A stretch of 64,000 bases of DNA from JAEUMD01 sp050246945 (GCA_050246945.1 JBFWVC010000012.1:1-64000); one strand, 5' to 3'. Shown: positions 1 through 10,040, counted from the first letter of the stretch. Translations and numbers: made by a program. The notes: generated by a model not told the origin, from the letters alone.

Positions 1-2
1 GC

Positions 3-559
3 GGGGTCAGGCATGCATTCTTGTGAACGTCCATTCGATGCTCCGAGAATCACTGACGTTTTTGGCGACATCAGATGACCTCGGCTGGATCGAATGGACA
101 ACCTCCTGAAAGTTCACATCTAGAGCCTGATCGTCTGAGATGGAAGCAGCCATGCTTCCATCGAAGGCGTGGATCAGTCTCTCGAACAAAGAGATAGAGC
201 AGGCCACGATGGTCAGGCCTGATTCAATCTCATACTGACCTGCTCTAGCCCGCTCTTCTCAAAGAGGTACGGGTTGACATCGCTCAAGCCGGAATCAGCC
301 GGTCAGGAAGGATGCGAAAGGCGTGGGATCATTCGGTTGAACGGCCCGACGCAACCGACAGACCGCGTTGGCCGACTGGACGCCGCCAACTGGCTGACGT
401 GCTGTGTCGAGGGCGCAGACCATCAATTCTCGACCGCAAGGGGTCAGAGATGCATTGTTGCCAACGTCCATTCGAAGCTCCGAGAATCATTGACGCTGTG
501 GTGACATCAGATGACTTCGGTCGGATCGAATGGACGGCCTCCTGCAAGTTCACATCTAG
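3..559. repeat. Pair of ~120 bp imperfect direct repeats
   Basis: Copy 1 (3-123) and copy 2 (440-559) both begin GGGGTCAG, continue with a conserved run through CGTCCATTCGA and CTCCGAGAATCA, and end GTTCACATCTAG. They differ by scattered substitutions and small indels. No protein spans them convincingly in any frame. The 300 bp between them holds no gene that I can support. Confidence 0.8.
120..248. repeat. Palindromic insert bracketed by CTAG
   Basis: A CTAG at 120-123 closes repeat copy 1 and another CTAG lies at 245-248. Between them are a hairpin with 8 bp arms (ATGGAAGC / GCTTCCAT, about 139-160) and a 9 bp inverted repeat (TAGAGCAGG at 195-203, CCTGCTCTA at 239-247). This resembles Rhizobiales REP/MITE-like intergenic palindromes. 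No transposase is present. Confidence 0.55.
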
Positions 560-630
560 TGTCGTGATCGCGAAATTCGTCACATTCTGCGGCAACCTCG
601 GAACGAATTTCGCGTTTCTGACGACACTAG
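556..630. repeat. 75 bp near-perfect palindrome bracketed by CTAG
   Basis: The left arm (CTAGTGTCGT at 556-565, then CGCGAAATTCGT at 569-580) is matched by the right arm (ACGAATTTCGCG at 603-614, then ACGACACTAG at 621-630). It starts exactly where repeat copy 2 ends in CTAG. The structure suggests a non-autonomous mobile palindrome or a strong cruciform. The identification as a MITE is inference. Confidence 0.65.
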
Positions 631-719
631 CAATTTCAGAGTTCTAGTGTGATTGGGATCGAGAAGTCCGCCTCGCAACCCGGCCGGAAAGTATGAAGCG
701 GACTTTTCGATCATCACAT

Positions 720-1523
720 CTAGCCGCCGCTATCCGCTTCAGAAAAGCCGGGAATGTCGCGAAATCCGAACCCCTCGAGAACGATCATGAGTTGCGGCTC
801 GAGAAATTGCACGAGCTGGTCGGCGTCGTAGGTTTCAAAGATCGCCCGCCGCAAGCCTTGCACATAAGCTGCAAAGATCATCTGCGACGCGGCATGAAAA
901 TCGCCGTGGCGAATCTGCCCCTTCGATGCGGCATCGTTGAAGAGGGAGATGACGAGTTCATGGAACTCGTAAAACTGGATAGAATTCTCACGCTCCTGTT
1001 CGCGGTTCCACTGCCACGAATAGGCCATGAAAGCGGCCCTCAGCTTGGTGTTTCTGAGATCGTTGACGTAGAACGCCCGCAGCAGATATTTCAGACGCGC
1101 TGCCAGTGATCCGTATCTTGGTGGAGACTTCCGGAGTTCTGCGAAGGCTTGTGCATTGAATCGGCGGATGAGCTCTTGGAGCATCCGATCGCGCGACCCG
1201 AACATCGAATCGAACTGCGCCCGTGTGATGTCTGCGGTCGCGCAGATGACGTCGACGTTCGCCTCGGCAATTCCCAGTCTGTCGAACAGACGCTCCGCGG
1301 CATTGAGGACGCGATCGCGCGTCTGACCGGGCGACGTCATGATCTCGTCTATCGGAACCCGCAACGCCTTGGAAAGCTTGGCTAGTCGACGCGTCGAGGG
1401 CTGTGTCTCTCCGGCCTCCCATTGGGAAACGGCATTGCGCGTGACGCCCGTAAGCTCCGCCAACTTTGCCTGCGACAGACCAGCCGCCTCGCGAAGATCA
1501 CGTAACCTTTGCCCACTATCCAT
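720..1523 (-). CDS. XRE-TetR fusion transcriptional regulator
   Basis: Predicted cytoplasmic DNA-binding protein of 267 residues. An XRE/Cro-type helix-turn-helix (about residues 1-60, with SQAKLAELTGVTRNAVSQWE) is followed by a TetR_N-like helix-turn-helix (about 65-115, TRDRVLNAAERLFDRLG) and an all-helical TetR-type ligand/dimerisation domain. TetR proteins normally have a single N-terminal HTH, so two in tandem are unusual. The start at MDSGQR places the XRE domain at the N-terminus; an in-frame upstream start would add 14 residues with no homologous content. It is divergent from a GntR regulator across a short intergenic region with a palindrome. The TAG stop falls in a CACATCTAG sequence that also ends the nearby repeats. 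The regulon and ligand are unknown. Confidence 0.8.
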   Translation of the reverse strand: MDSGQRLRDLREAAGLSQAKLAELTGVTRNAVSQWEAGETQPSTRRLAKLSKALRVPIDEIMTSPGQTRDRVLNAAERLFDRLGIAEANVDVICATADITRAQFDSMFGSRDRMLQELIRRFNAQAFAELRKSPPRYGSLAARLKYLLRAFYVNDLRNTKLRAAFMAYSWQWNREQERENSIQFYEFHELVISLFNDAASKGQIRHGDFHAASQMIFAAYVQGLRRAIFETYDADQLVQFLEPQLMIVLEGFGFRDIPGFSEADSGG

Positions 1524-1584
1524 TGTGCCACATTGTTTCGCAAATACTATCAGGGGTTCGCACAAATACTCCCCCCACCGGTCG

Positions 1585-1613
1585 TTGACAAAATGGGTAA
1601 GTAGCGCTTACCT
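1585..1613 (+). promoter_or_regulatory. Promoter-like -35 with palindromic operator
   Basis: A consensus TTGACA lies at 1585-1590. Just downstream is an inverted repeat GGTAAG-N5-CTTACC (1596-1612) that would cover the promoter spacer. It sits in the divergent gap between the XRE-TetR and GntR genes and is a plausible operator for either. The -10 element is not clear. Confidence 0.5.
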
Positions 1614-1673
1614 GTTAGAAGTATAGACGACTCGACAGCGACTTGCCGGCGACACGTCGGTGAAGGGGGTCAG

Positions 1674-2405
1674 ATGACACTTCAACCAAATTTCAGTGGA
1701 CCCTTATATCAGCAGGTTCATGAAAGTCTGAAAAGCAAGATCACCAACGGCGAGTGGAAAGGTGGGATGGTTATCCCCGGAGACGTAGAGCTCTCTCGGC
1801 TCCTGGGTGTGAGCATCGGCACTGTCCGCAAGGCGCTGGACGAGTTGGCGCGCCAGCACCTGGTGGTTCGTGAGCGCGGCCGCGGCACTTTCATCAAGGA
1901 GCCCGCCGCTTGGTGCGGTGATTTCGACACCTGGCTCTGTGACGAATCGGGCCGCCCCATCGATGCGGAGATATCGGTGGTGGATGCCCAACTGGTCACC
2001 GCCTCCCCGCCCGAGCAGAAGTTGCTTCAGATGGTTGCCGAGCGTGGGGTGACTTTGCTCGTGCACAAGATCCTGCGCGTGTGGAGAATCGATGGGCGGG
2101 TTGTGTGCGCCGAGAGGGCATTGGTGGACGCAACCCGCCTGCCGAGACTGTCCGACGAAGCCGATCTGACGGCCCCGATCATATCCGTAGCGTACCTGCA
2201 GAAGATTCGCAGGTCGATCGGCCGAACCGTCTGGTCGGTCAATGTGCGCAATCCGGACGCAGCCCTTCAGCAGTTGTTCGCGCGTCCCGCAGATGACATG
2301 CGCCTCTCGTGCCGGCGCGTACTTTGTGACGCAAGTGATGTGCCGGTGGAAGTGAGCGAGTTGTTGATCGAGTTGGGTGAAGGCACCTGCCGGATCAATG
2401 GCTAG
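1674..2405 (+). CDS. GntR family (HutC/FarR type) transcriptional regulator
   Basis: Predicted 243-residue regulator. The N-terminal winged helix-turn-helix (about 10-75) carries the GntR signature region SRLLGVSIGTVRKALDEL followed by RGRGTFI. The C-terminal half (about 90-240) matches the UTRA effector-binding fold, with the family feature LLVHKILRVW and late strands around CRRVLCDASDVPVEVSELLIE. An SD-like AAGGGGG precedes the ATG. It is divergent from the XRE-TetR gene and probably shares its operator region. No catabolic operon of the kind HutC regulators usually control lies beside it, so the effector cannot be guessed. Confidence 0.88.
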   Translation: MTLQPNFSGPLYQQVHESLKSKITNGEWKGGMVIPGDVELSRLLGVSIGTVRKALDELARQHLVVRERGRGTFIKEPAAWCGDFDTWLCDESGRPIDAEISVVDAQLVTASPPEQKLLQMVAERGVTLLVHKILRVWRIDGRVVCAERALVDATRLPRLSDEADLTAPIISVAYLQKIRRSIGRTVWSVNVRNPDAALQQLFARPADDMRLSCRRVLCDASDVPVEVSELLIELGEGTCRING

Positions 2406-2840
2406 TCTTCCGGATTTCACGTTTGATGCCAACGCGAAGGTCGTCAAACGCCAGTGAAACCAGAACGCCAGCCAGAGAATTGCCAGGGTTCCGGGCTGAC
2501 GCGCCGGTAACCGATAGGCAACCAAGCGTCAGAGTCGGAAGACGAGAGCTTGGTGTTCTGAGACTGGACCGCTTTCGGTTGCGGCAAGGACGTGACGCAG
2601 GCTTTCGAAGATGGACCAGAAGCAGGCCACGCTCGTGCATGGAATGCCAACCAGTTTGGACCTGCTCAAGTATCTGCATAGAAGACCTGGCGCCCGAGCC
2701 GATCATCACGCGTTCGTGGCTCTCGAGCCCGCATCGAAGAACTGCGTTCGCGGCTGCCGGCGGTGTGCTCCACACTGACAACGATACTTTGTCAATTAGG
2801 TTCAATCGCCCTGTCGCGCATAAAGCAGGATGGCAAGATA
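2406..2840. other. Gap between GntR gene and flbT
   Basis: About 435 bp. Open frames on both strands here have low-complexity Arg/Ser-rich translations and no recognisable domain. I see no repeat, terminator or RNA gene. It may hold remnants of flagellar genes that normally flank flbT, but nothing in it can be identified. Confidence 0.4.
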
Positions 2841-3269
2841 GTGAAGGGCAATCTCAAAATTCATCTAAAGCCGAAGGAACGGATCTACATCAACGGCGCG
2901 TTTCTGCGCGTCGACAGAAGGGTGACGCTGGAACTCCTCAATGATATGGATTTCCTGCTCGAAAGCCACATTCTGCCGCGAAACGAGGCGACAACGCCTC
3001 TGCGCCAGCTCTACTACGTCATTCAGTCTTTCATCATCGAGCCGCATGCCAGGGATATTGCCCTCCAGGTATATCAAGCCCAGCACCGCGAGCTTCTTGC
3101 GACCAACAAGGATTACGACCTTCTAGAAGCTCTGGTCGAGGTCAAGGAGATGGTCGAGTCAAGCCGGACCTTCGAGGCGTTGAAGCGCATTCGCGGCCTC
3201 TTCCCGCTAGAGCAAGGCGGCGAGATGGAACAGAAAGAACGAGCCGTCAAGCTCGCGGAAACGGCCTGA
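2841..3269 (+). CDS. flbT: Flagellar biosynthesis repressor FlbT
   Basis: 142 residues, the usual FlbT length. It matches the alphaproteobacterial FlbT pattern: basic N-terminus with LKIHLKPKERIYINGAFLRV, then DRRVTLELLNDMDFLLESHIL and the helical YYVIQSFIIEP region. In Caulobacter FlbT binds flagellin mRNA and restrains its translation. I chose the GTG at 2841 because family alignments begin immediately before LKIHLKP and GGATGG lies about 10 bases upstream; the frame is open further upstream but without FlbT homology. No flagellin, flaF, hook or basal-body gene is visible nearby, so this copy is isolated from its normal cluster. Confidence 0.85.
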   Translation: MKGNLKIHLKPKERIYINGAFLRVDRRVTLELLNDMDFLLESHILPRNEATTPLRQLYYVIQSFIIEPHARDIALQVYQAQHRELLATNKDYDLLEALVEVKEMVESSRTFEALKRIRGLFPLEQGGEMEQKERAVKLAETA

Positions 3270-3313
3270 CGCCGCCCAATGCTCAGAACGGTGTTGGTGC
3301 CAGCCCGCGATGA

Positions 3314-5776
3314 TTAGCGCATTATGATGCCGGCTGGGTGATGCCTTGCCCGCCGAGTTGCCCCTTTAGTCCGTTTGCGCGGCCGCCCGTGTGCCCGCTC
3401 ATCGTTCTGATGGCTTTCCGTACTCGGTTCGCCGCTGGTGTTCAGCATCGCCGGTGCGTTTGAGGGGGATGCGCTGCTGACGCCCGCCTCGTCGTCGAGC
3501 TCGTTGTTCAGGCGAACGTCGTGGTGCGCGAGTTCCGCATGGTCGTCCGGGAAGAATTCGTCGAGGCGTCTGGGTCGCCCCAGCAGGAAGCCTTGCGCTT
3601 CCGTGCAGCCGATGGTGCGGAGGATCTCCAGCTGAAGCTCCGACTCCACGCCTTCTGCAATGGCTGTCATTCCCATCGCGCGAGCCAGTCGGATGATCGC
3701 CTCGACGATCGCCGTCGACTTCCTGCTTTGCCCAAGGCCGCGCACGAAGGACTGGTCGATCTTGATGCAATCGATGGTGTAGGACTGCAGGTAGCTCAAC
3801 GACGAGAAGCCCGTTCCGAAATCGTCCATCGCGATACGGATGCCCAGGGCGCGGATCTGTTCCAGTTGATCCAGCGTCACACGGTCCCTGCTCATGAGGG
3901 TGGACTCGGTGATTTCGATCTTGAGGCGTGTCGGTTCTATGCCGGAGGCCGCAAGGGCGCGGCGCACGTTCGCAGGAACGTCGCCGCTTCGGAACTCCAC
4001 GGCAGATACGTTCACGGCGACCAGCAATGTCGGGGATCGCGAAGCGATTTCGCAGCAGGCGCGCTCCATGACCCAGGCGCCAATATCGACGATCAGTCCC
4101 GATTTTTCGGCTACCGGAATGAACACGCCCGGCGGGATCATGCCCTTTTCGGGGTGGTGCCACCGTACGAGTGCTTCGACGCTGTTCATCTCCAGACCGT
4201 TGATGCCATAGATCGGCTGGTAGTGAACCTCCAGCTGTCCGAGTTCGATCGCGTCACTCAACCCTTGCTCGATCTCGCGCCGCGCTTGCGCCTCTTCATC
4301 CATGCGTTCGTCGTAGAATCTGAAGGTGCCGCCCCCAGAATCCTTGCAGGCATAAAGTGCCAGGTCTGCCGAGCGCATGAGATGGTCTTTGTTCTCGAAG
4401 TCTTGCCGGGTGGAGGCAATGCCGACGCTCGCGCTGATCTCGATCCGCTTTCCATCGATCAGATATGGCTCCGACAGGACCTTGCAAAGCCAGCCTGCCA
4501 GGGCTTCTGCCTCTTTGCTGGTCGAGCGCTTTTGAATGATGGCGAATTCGTCGCCGCCAAGCCTCGCCACCACGTTGCGACCGGGTACATGCTTTTTCAG
4601 GCGCTGTCCGACAACCACCAGCAGAGCATCGCCGACAGGATGCCCATATGTGTCGTTGACGCGCTTGAAGCCGTCGAGATCGACCAGGTGGACATGAAAG
4701 ACTTCCGTTCGTGCGACTTCGCTCAGGCAACGGGTGACGCACTCGCTGAATTCGCGCCGGTTGAGGAGGTTGGTCATTGCGTCGTGGCGCGCCAGATAGT
4801 TGAGATGCTCCTCATAGGTCCGGCGCCGGACGATGCTAGCCAGTACGGCCAGAATGATCGCGCCGCTCAGAATGCCTGAGCCCCAGAGGTATTTTGTTCT
4901 GTTCGACAGGTAGCTGTTGAACATTGGCGCGTCGGATCGGGCAATCATCGCCCGCAAGGGGAAATCCTTGAGCTTTCGCACGACCGTGACGCGCGGGCCG
5001 GACTCCTCCTCGGTGAGCTTCGTGAACGCGCCGTTGCCCGAGCTGGCGTCCGGCGGGGCCAGTTCCTTCTGGCTAAGTGTCATTCCGAAGCTGGACGCGA
5101 AGATGCCTGCACCGGAGCGCACGATCCTGTCGTCGCCAACGATTGCAAGTCCTCCGTCGGTGCCCAGGTGCAATCCGGAAAAGTTGCGCGTCAGGAACTC
5201 CGGATCGAGCGATACGACAATAACGCCCGCGAAATCGCCGTATTCGTCGCGGTAAGGACGCGTGAATTGCACAGACCATTTTTTTGATGCGCGCCCCATC
5301 ACCGGCTTGCTGATGAACAGCCTGTCGACGAGGCCGCTGCTACCGGCGTGGACCTTGTAGTGCTCCCGATCGGACAGGTCGATCGCCTTTTCGGGGTGCA
5401 GCATTTTCGAGCTGGTAATCATCATGCCCGCGGCGTCCGTGATGGCAATCTGCACGGTGCGTCTGTTCGCGGTGAATTCTTCCTGCACAAGTGTCGGCCA
5501 ATCCGCCCGGTAGTTGCTCCGTTCGTAGCTCGCCCTCAAATAGCGGATGATCCTGTCTATCTCGCTCGCAGTGCGCTCGGTGTTCTGCTCGAAGATGAGT
5601 CCTAGATTATTTGTTTCCTGCGTCAGCGATTGCAGCATGGCCTTGCGCTCGGAAGTGATCTGCAACCACGCCGCGCCGCAGATAGTGGTGACCAGCGCGA
5701 ATCCAAGGGCCAGCGGCAGCTTCCAAGAAAGTGACGCCTTGCTGGTGAGCAGCGAAATGGGAAGGGAAGCTGGCAA
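3314..5776 (-). CDS. Membrane sensor diguanylate cyclase/phosphodiesterase (GGDEF-EAL)
   Basis: 820 residues. A TM helix near residues 16-38 is followed by a periplasmic Cache-like sensor region (about 40-290), a second TM helix (about 293-315), a GGDEF domain (about 325-490) and an EAL domain (about 505-755). The active-site loop reads ARLGGDEFAII, so the cyclase site looks intact. The EAL domain has VEALVRWH, the ITEST stretch and DDFGTGFSSLSYL, so the phosphodiesterase site also looks intact. The last ~60 residues are low-complexity and strongly basic (RPRKRTKG, TRRARHH), beyond the normal end of the EAL fold. It stands alone and is divergent from pxpB across about 340 bp. Net c-di-GMP activity cannot be told from sequence. 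Confidence 0.9.
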   Translation of the reverse strand: MPASLPISLLTSKASLSWKLPLALGFALVTTICGAAWLQITSERKAMLQSLTQETNNLGLIFEQNTERTASEIDRIIRYLRASYERSNYRADWPTLVQEEFTANRRTVQIAITDAAGMMITSSKMLHPEKAIDLSDREHYKVHAGSSGLVDRLFISKPVMGRASKKWSVQFTRPYRDEYGDFAGVIVVSLDPEFLTRNFSGLHLGTDGGLAIVGDDRIVRSGAGIFASSFGMTLSQKELAPPDASSGNGAFTKLTEEESGPRVTVVRKLKDFPLRAMIARSDAPMFNSYLSNRTKYLWGSGILSGAIILAVLASIVRRRTYEEHLNYLARHDAMTNLLNRREFSECVTRCLSEVARTEVFHVHLVDLDGFKRVNDTYGHPVGDALLVVVGQRLKKHVPGRNVVARLGGDEFAIIQKRSTSKEAEALAGWLCKVLSEPYLIDGKRIEISASVGIASTRQDFENKDHLMRSADLALYACKDSGGGTFRFYDERMDEEAQARREIEQGLSDAIELGQLEVHYQPIYGINGLEMNSVEALVRWHHPEKGMIPPGVFIPVAEKSGLIVDIGAWVMERACCEIASRSPTLLVAVNVSAVEFRSGDVPANVRRALAASGIEPTRLKIEITESTLMSRDRVTLDQLEQIRALGIRIAMDDFGTGFSSLSYLQSYTIDCIKIDQSFVRGLGQSRKSTAIVEAIIRLARAMGMTAIAEGVESELQLEILRTIGCTEAQGFLLGRPRRLDEFFPDDHAELAHHDVRLNNELDDEAGVSSASPSNAPAMLNTSGEPSTESHQNDERAHGRPRKRTKGATRRARHHPAGIIMR

Positions 5777-6120
5777 AGCAAGACTCCGGCATGAAGGGAA
5801 ACGGTACCAGCCGCAGCGCTGGAACCTCTTTGTGCATCATGCTCGGACGATGTCGCTGCCACGTCATGGTGCAGCGCGCGGCTCCCCGCTCATCGCTCCC
5901 TTGGTTGATTGATTGTTGCAATAAAGAGTTTCCAACCGGTGTAGATGAGGTTGTCTGTAGTGTTTTCCATATCTTTCGAAAAGTCGGCAGGAATGACAAA
6001 ACGAGCGCGGCGCGACATGCCTATTTATTTCCGATATATTGAAGGTGCCGGCATCGAAAAAAATGCGCGTCGTTCATGGCTGAATATGCAAACAATAAAG
6101 TTTAGAGATTGGGGGATGGA
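5777..6120. other. Divergent intergenic region, GGDEF-EAL to pxpB
   Basis: About 340 bp with AT-richer stretches near 5900-6110 that probably hold the two divergent promoters. I see no clear palindrome, riboswitch or repeat. Confidence 0.4.
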
Positions 6121-6885
6121 GTGGCTGCATTGGCGTTGGGGCTTGCGGGTCATCCTGCTCCAGGGTTGCAGGTGTCGGCCACACTCAAGGCCGTGGGCGA
6201 TTGCGGACTTCTGATCGAATTCGCAGCAGCTCCCGGCGAGGACGTGGCAAGGCGTGTGCTGCAACTTGATGAAGCGCTCGCCAGTGAGCAGATGCCCGGA
6301 GTGATCGAGACAATTGTCGCCTATACGTCTCTCCTCGTGATTTTCGATCCTCGATCTGCGGACTACGACGGGCTGACCGCAAGGATCGCGAGTCTCGCTC
6401 GTGCGCCACTGACCATGCGCAGCAATGCAAGGCGCTGGCGCGTGCCGGTCGCCTACGGCGGTGCATTCGGCTTTGATCTCGACGAGGCCGCGGCTCGGAT
6501 TGGCATTTCAGGTGCTGATCTTGTGTCGGCGCATGCCGGTGCCGATTACACCGTTGCAATGTTCGGCTTTCTGCCCGGCTTCGCCTATCTGTCTGGACTG
6601 CCCACTCATCTCACGTTGCCTCGACGGGCCTCGCCTCGCGCGCGCATCTTCAGCGGCAGCATCGCTATTGGCGGCTGCCAGACCGCAATCGGTTCGATCG
6701 AAGGCCCTTCCGGTTGGAATGTGATAGGACGCACGCCGCTGTTGACGTTCGACCCCGAACGCTATCCTGCAACCATCTTCGAGCCGGGCGACCAGATTCG
6801 CCTGGACCCGATCACCAACGCGCAATTCCATGAGCTTGCCGCGCGCGCCGCAAAAGGCGACATGGTGGCAGAGCGCGTCGCATGA
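6121..6885 (+). CDS. pxpB: 5-oxoprolinase subunit PxpB (KipI family)
   Basis: About 254 residues. It contains the carboxyltransferase domain of the KipI/PxpB family, with MFGFLPGFAYLSGLP, the LPRRASPRARI stretch and GGCQTAIGSIEGPSGWNVIGRTP. With PxpA and PxpC the family hydrolyses 5-oxoproline to glutamate using ATP. The GTG at 6121 is preferred because GGGGGA lies 5-6 bases upstream; an in-frame TTG at 6109 is possible. The gene overlaps pxpC by an ATGA, indicating translational coupling. PxpA (LamB/YcsF family) is not adjacent. Confidence 0.87.
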   Translation: MAALALGLAGHPAPGLQVSATLKAVGDCGLLIEFAAAPGEDVARRVLQLDEALASEQMPGVIETIVAYTSLLVIFDPRSADYDGLTARIASLARAPLTMRSNARRWRVPVAYGGAFGFDLDEAAARIGISGADLVSAHAGADYTVAMFGFLPGFAYLSGLPTHLTLPRRASPRARIFSGSIAIGGCQTAIGSIEGPSGWNVIGRTPLLTFDPERYPATIFEPGDQIRLDPITNAQFHELAARAAKGDMVAERVA

Positions 6886-7946
6886 CTTCTCTCGAAATCC
6901 TCGCCTGCGGACCATCGACGTCAATTCAGGATGCCGGGCGTACCGGATTTTCGCGCATAGGCCTGCCGACGGCAGGCGCTATGGACCGGCGCGCACTTCG
7001 GCTTGCAAACGCACTTGTCGGAAACCCTCCGGGTGCGGCCGCTCTGGAACTGGTCTTTGCAGGAATTTCGGCCCGCGCCAATGGCGCGTTGCAGTTGGCA
7101 CTGGCGGGCGCGAGCGCAGACATCGAATGCGATGGCCGCGTTGAGCAGTCGCACAGCTCATTCATTCTTCGCGAAGGTGAACGATTGCGGATCGGCCCCA
7201 TGAACAATGGGGCCTACGCGGTGCTGGCCATCGCAGGCGGGATCGCGGTGCCGATGGCACTCGGCTCTCGCTCCCTCGACGCACGTGCAGCGATCGGCGG
7301 TCTGGATGGGCGACCCCTGCGCGCTGGCGATAGCATTCCTTTGCATCCGCACTCCGCGCCGTTTCTGTCTCGATGGTCGGCTGCGGTATCGCTGGATCGG
7401 GATGCGCCGATCCGCGTCGTGTTGGGCCCGCAGGACCACGCATTCACCGAGCGCGGACTGCAAACGCTTATCGGCCGCCCGTTCACCGTGTCGCATGAAA
7501 TCAACCGCATGGCATATCGTCTGCGGGGTCCCGTCATCGAGCGCATTCCGGGCATGGAACTCGTGTCGGACGGGACGCTGCCTGGTTCGATTCAGGTTCC
7601 GCCCGACGGGTATCCGATCGTGCTGATGGCAGATCGTCAAACGATCGGCGGCTATCCCAAGATCGCGACCGTGATAGGAGAGGATCTCGGCAAGTTGGCC
7701 CAGCGGCGCCCCGGAGAAGAAGTCCGCTTTGCTGCCGTCTCCGCCCGCGAAGCCAGAGAGATCGCGCAACAAGTGGCTATGTCCGATCTCGACGTCTATG
7801 TCGGCGAACCGCCCAAGCGCCATCGTCGCGGCGATCCCGCGCCGCTCGATCTGGAGACCATCGGCAACATTGCCGACGCCGTCGTCGATGCTCGCGACGT
7901 CAATTCATGGGACGCCTCGTTCTCCGCACAGCGCTTTCTCGATTGA
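6882..7946 (+). CDS. pxpC: 5-oxoprolinase subunit PxpC (biotin-dependent carboxylase-like)
   Basis: 354 residues. Typical KipA/PxpC features include the N-terminal GPSTSIQDAGRTGFSRIGLP, GAMDRRALRLANALVGNP, the ELVFAG stretch and a C-terminal QTIGGYPKIATVI segment. It partners PxpB in 5-oxoproline hydrolysis. The start overlaps the pxpB stop as ATGA. No third subunit gene lies downstream before the tRNA at 8164, so PxpA must be encoded elsewhere or be missing. Confidence 0.9.
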   Translation: MTSLEILACGPSTSIQDAGRTGFSRIGLPTAGAMDRRALRLANALVGNPPGAAALELVFAGISARANGALQLALAGASADIECDGRVEQSHSSFILREGERLRIGPMNNGAYAVLAIAGGIAVPMALGSRSLDARAAIGGLDGRPLRAGDSIPLHPHSAPFLSRWSAAVSLDRDAPIRVVLGPQDHAFTERGLQTLIGRPFTVSHEINRMAYRLRGPVIERIPGMELVSDGTLPGSIQVPPDGYPIVLMADRQTIGGYPKIATVIGEDLGKLAQRRPGEEVRFAAVSAREAREIAQQVAMSDLDVYVGEPPKRHRRGDPAPLDLETIGNIADAVVDARDVNSWDASFSAQRFLD

Positions 7947-8163
7947 GAAAGATGCCGCTGGCGCCAGCCGCCGCCGGGAGCGCATCGAAAACGGCGCGCG
8001 GCAGTTATCTCGCTAAGCGCCCCGGTTTTCGCGAGTCGATGAACCCTCGCGATGATCATGGCCATTGGGCAGACAACTGCGCAGGAATCAGACTTGCCCA
8101 AGCCGAGGGGCCGCGGCTGACGATCAACACGCGAAAAGTGCAAGAAATCATCTTGACAGAAAA

Positions 8164-8239
8164 TGGCGCCCCGTAGGGGACTCGAACCCCTGTTCCCAAC
8201 GTGAGAGGCTGGTGTCCTAGGCCACTAGACGAACGGGAC
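8164..8239 (-). tRNA. tRNA-Glu (anticodon CTC)
   Basis: The reverse complement folds as a full cloverleaf. Acceptor arms GTCCCGT and ACGGGGC pair, an encoded CCA follows discriminator G, the D-arm region reads TCTAGTGGCCTAGGA, and the T arm contains GGTTCGAGTCC. The anticodon loop reads CT-CTC-AC on a CCAGC/GTTGG stem, so the anticodon is CTC for codon GAG. No integrase or att duplication is visible beside it. Confidence 0.95.
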
Positions 8240-8330
8240 AGCGCTCAGAGGCCGCAACGTATATGTCAGCGGCGCCGGGGGATCAAGCTCTTTCGGGCGA
8301 GCCTGCGGGGCCCTGAAAAATCGAGGTTGC

Positions 8331-8750
8331 TCAGCGCGGAGGAGACGGCGCGGGCGCGCCGCCGCTGATTGCTTCTGGGCTTGCTCCAGGCTCCAGCCGC
8401 ATGCGCGAGACGACCCGTCCGCTCGCGAGGTCAATGACGACAATCGACCGCTCATTGGGCCCCGGCCCGGCCAGATGCAGTGCCAGCCGGTTGCCCGCAA
8501 GCGACATGCTCGTCACCTCTGCGCCTGCAGGCACGGCAATGCTCAGTTCCTGTCCCGCGGGAAGGCTCGCGTCCATGCGAGATGTCAGATACACGATGCG
8601 GGCGAGAATGATGAAGAACCCGAGGATCAGGACGATTCCCATGCCGATCACGGCATATTTCAACATGCGCATCGACGGCGTATCGCCAGCTGCCGGAAGA
8701 AACAGGCTCCAGCGGAAGGGAATGTCCTGCTCGTCGTCTTTGACCGCCAT
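8331..8750 (-). CDS. Single-pass membrane protein, DUF6476-like
   Basis: 139 residues. A short charged cytoplasmic N-terminus is followed by one TM helix (about 29-52, YAVIGMGIVLILGFFIILA) and a likely periplasmic beta-rich segment with a Pro/Ala-rich end. Size and layout, and its position divergent from rluD, resemble the DUF6476-type proteins of alphaproteobacteria; the family assignment is tentative. The ATG at 8750 is the start that gives the compact protein. Function unknown. Confidence 0.65.
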   Translation of the reverse strand: MAVKDDEQDIPFRWSLFLPAAGDTPSMRMLKYAVIGMGIVLILGFFIILARIVYLTSRMDASLPAGQELSIAVPAGAEVTSMSLAGNRLALHLAGPGPNERSIVVIDLASGRVVSRMRLEPGASPEAISGGAPAPSPPR

Positions 8751-8785
8751 GGTCACCGGGTCCTTTGCTGCGGGAGCCGCGCTCC

Positions 8786-9862
<1,077 letters not shown>

Positions 9863-10040
9863 CGGCGTCGGGACGGTCGCTCAGCCCGGGCCGAAGATGG
9901 TGAAGATATCGATCATAGGCCGACAAGATTTGGGAGATGCTCGTGAATTGGCGCCTAACAACAGATTTACCAAGTCGGATCAGTCATTCCTTAAGGCTCG
10001 TGCAGTAATTCTGTTCTTTCCATCGGGCCAAGGTTTTCAG

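Noticed and set aside
3521..4879. Plus-strand frame of about 450 codons inside the GGDEF-EAL gene
   Set aside because: The minus strand encodes intact GGDEF and EAL domains across the same bases.
8164..8330. Possible integration site at tRNA-Glu
   Set aside because: No integrase and no second copy of the tRNA 3' end were seen in the window.
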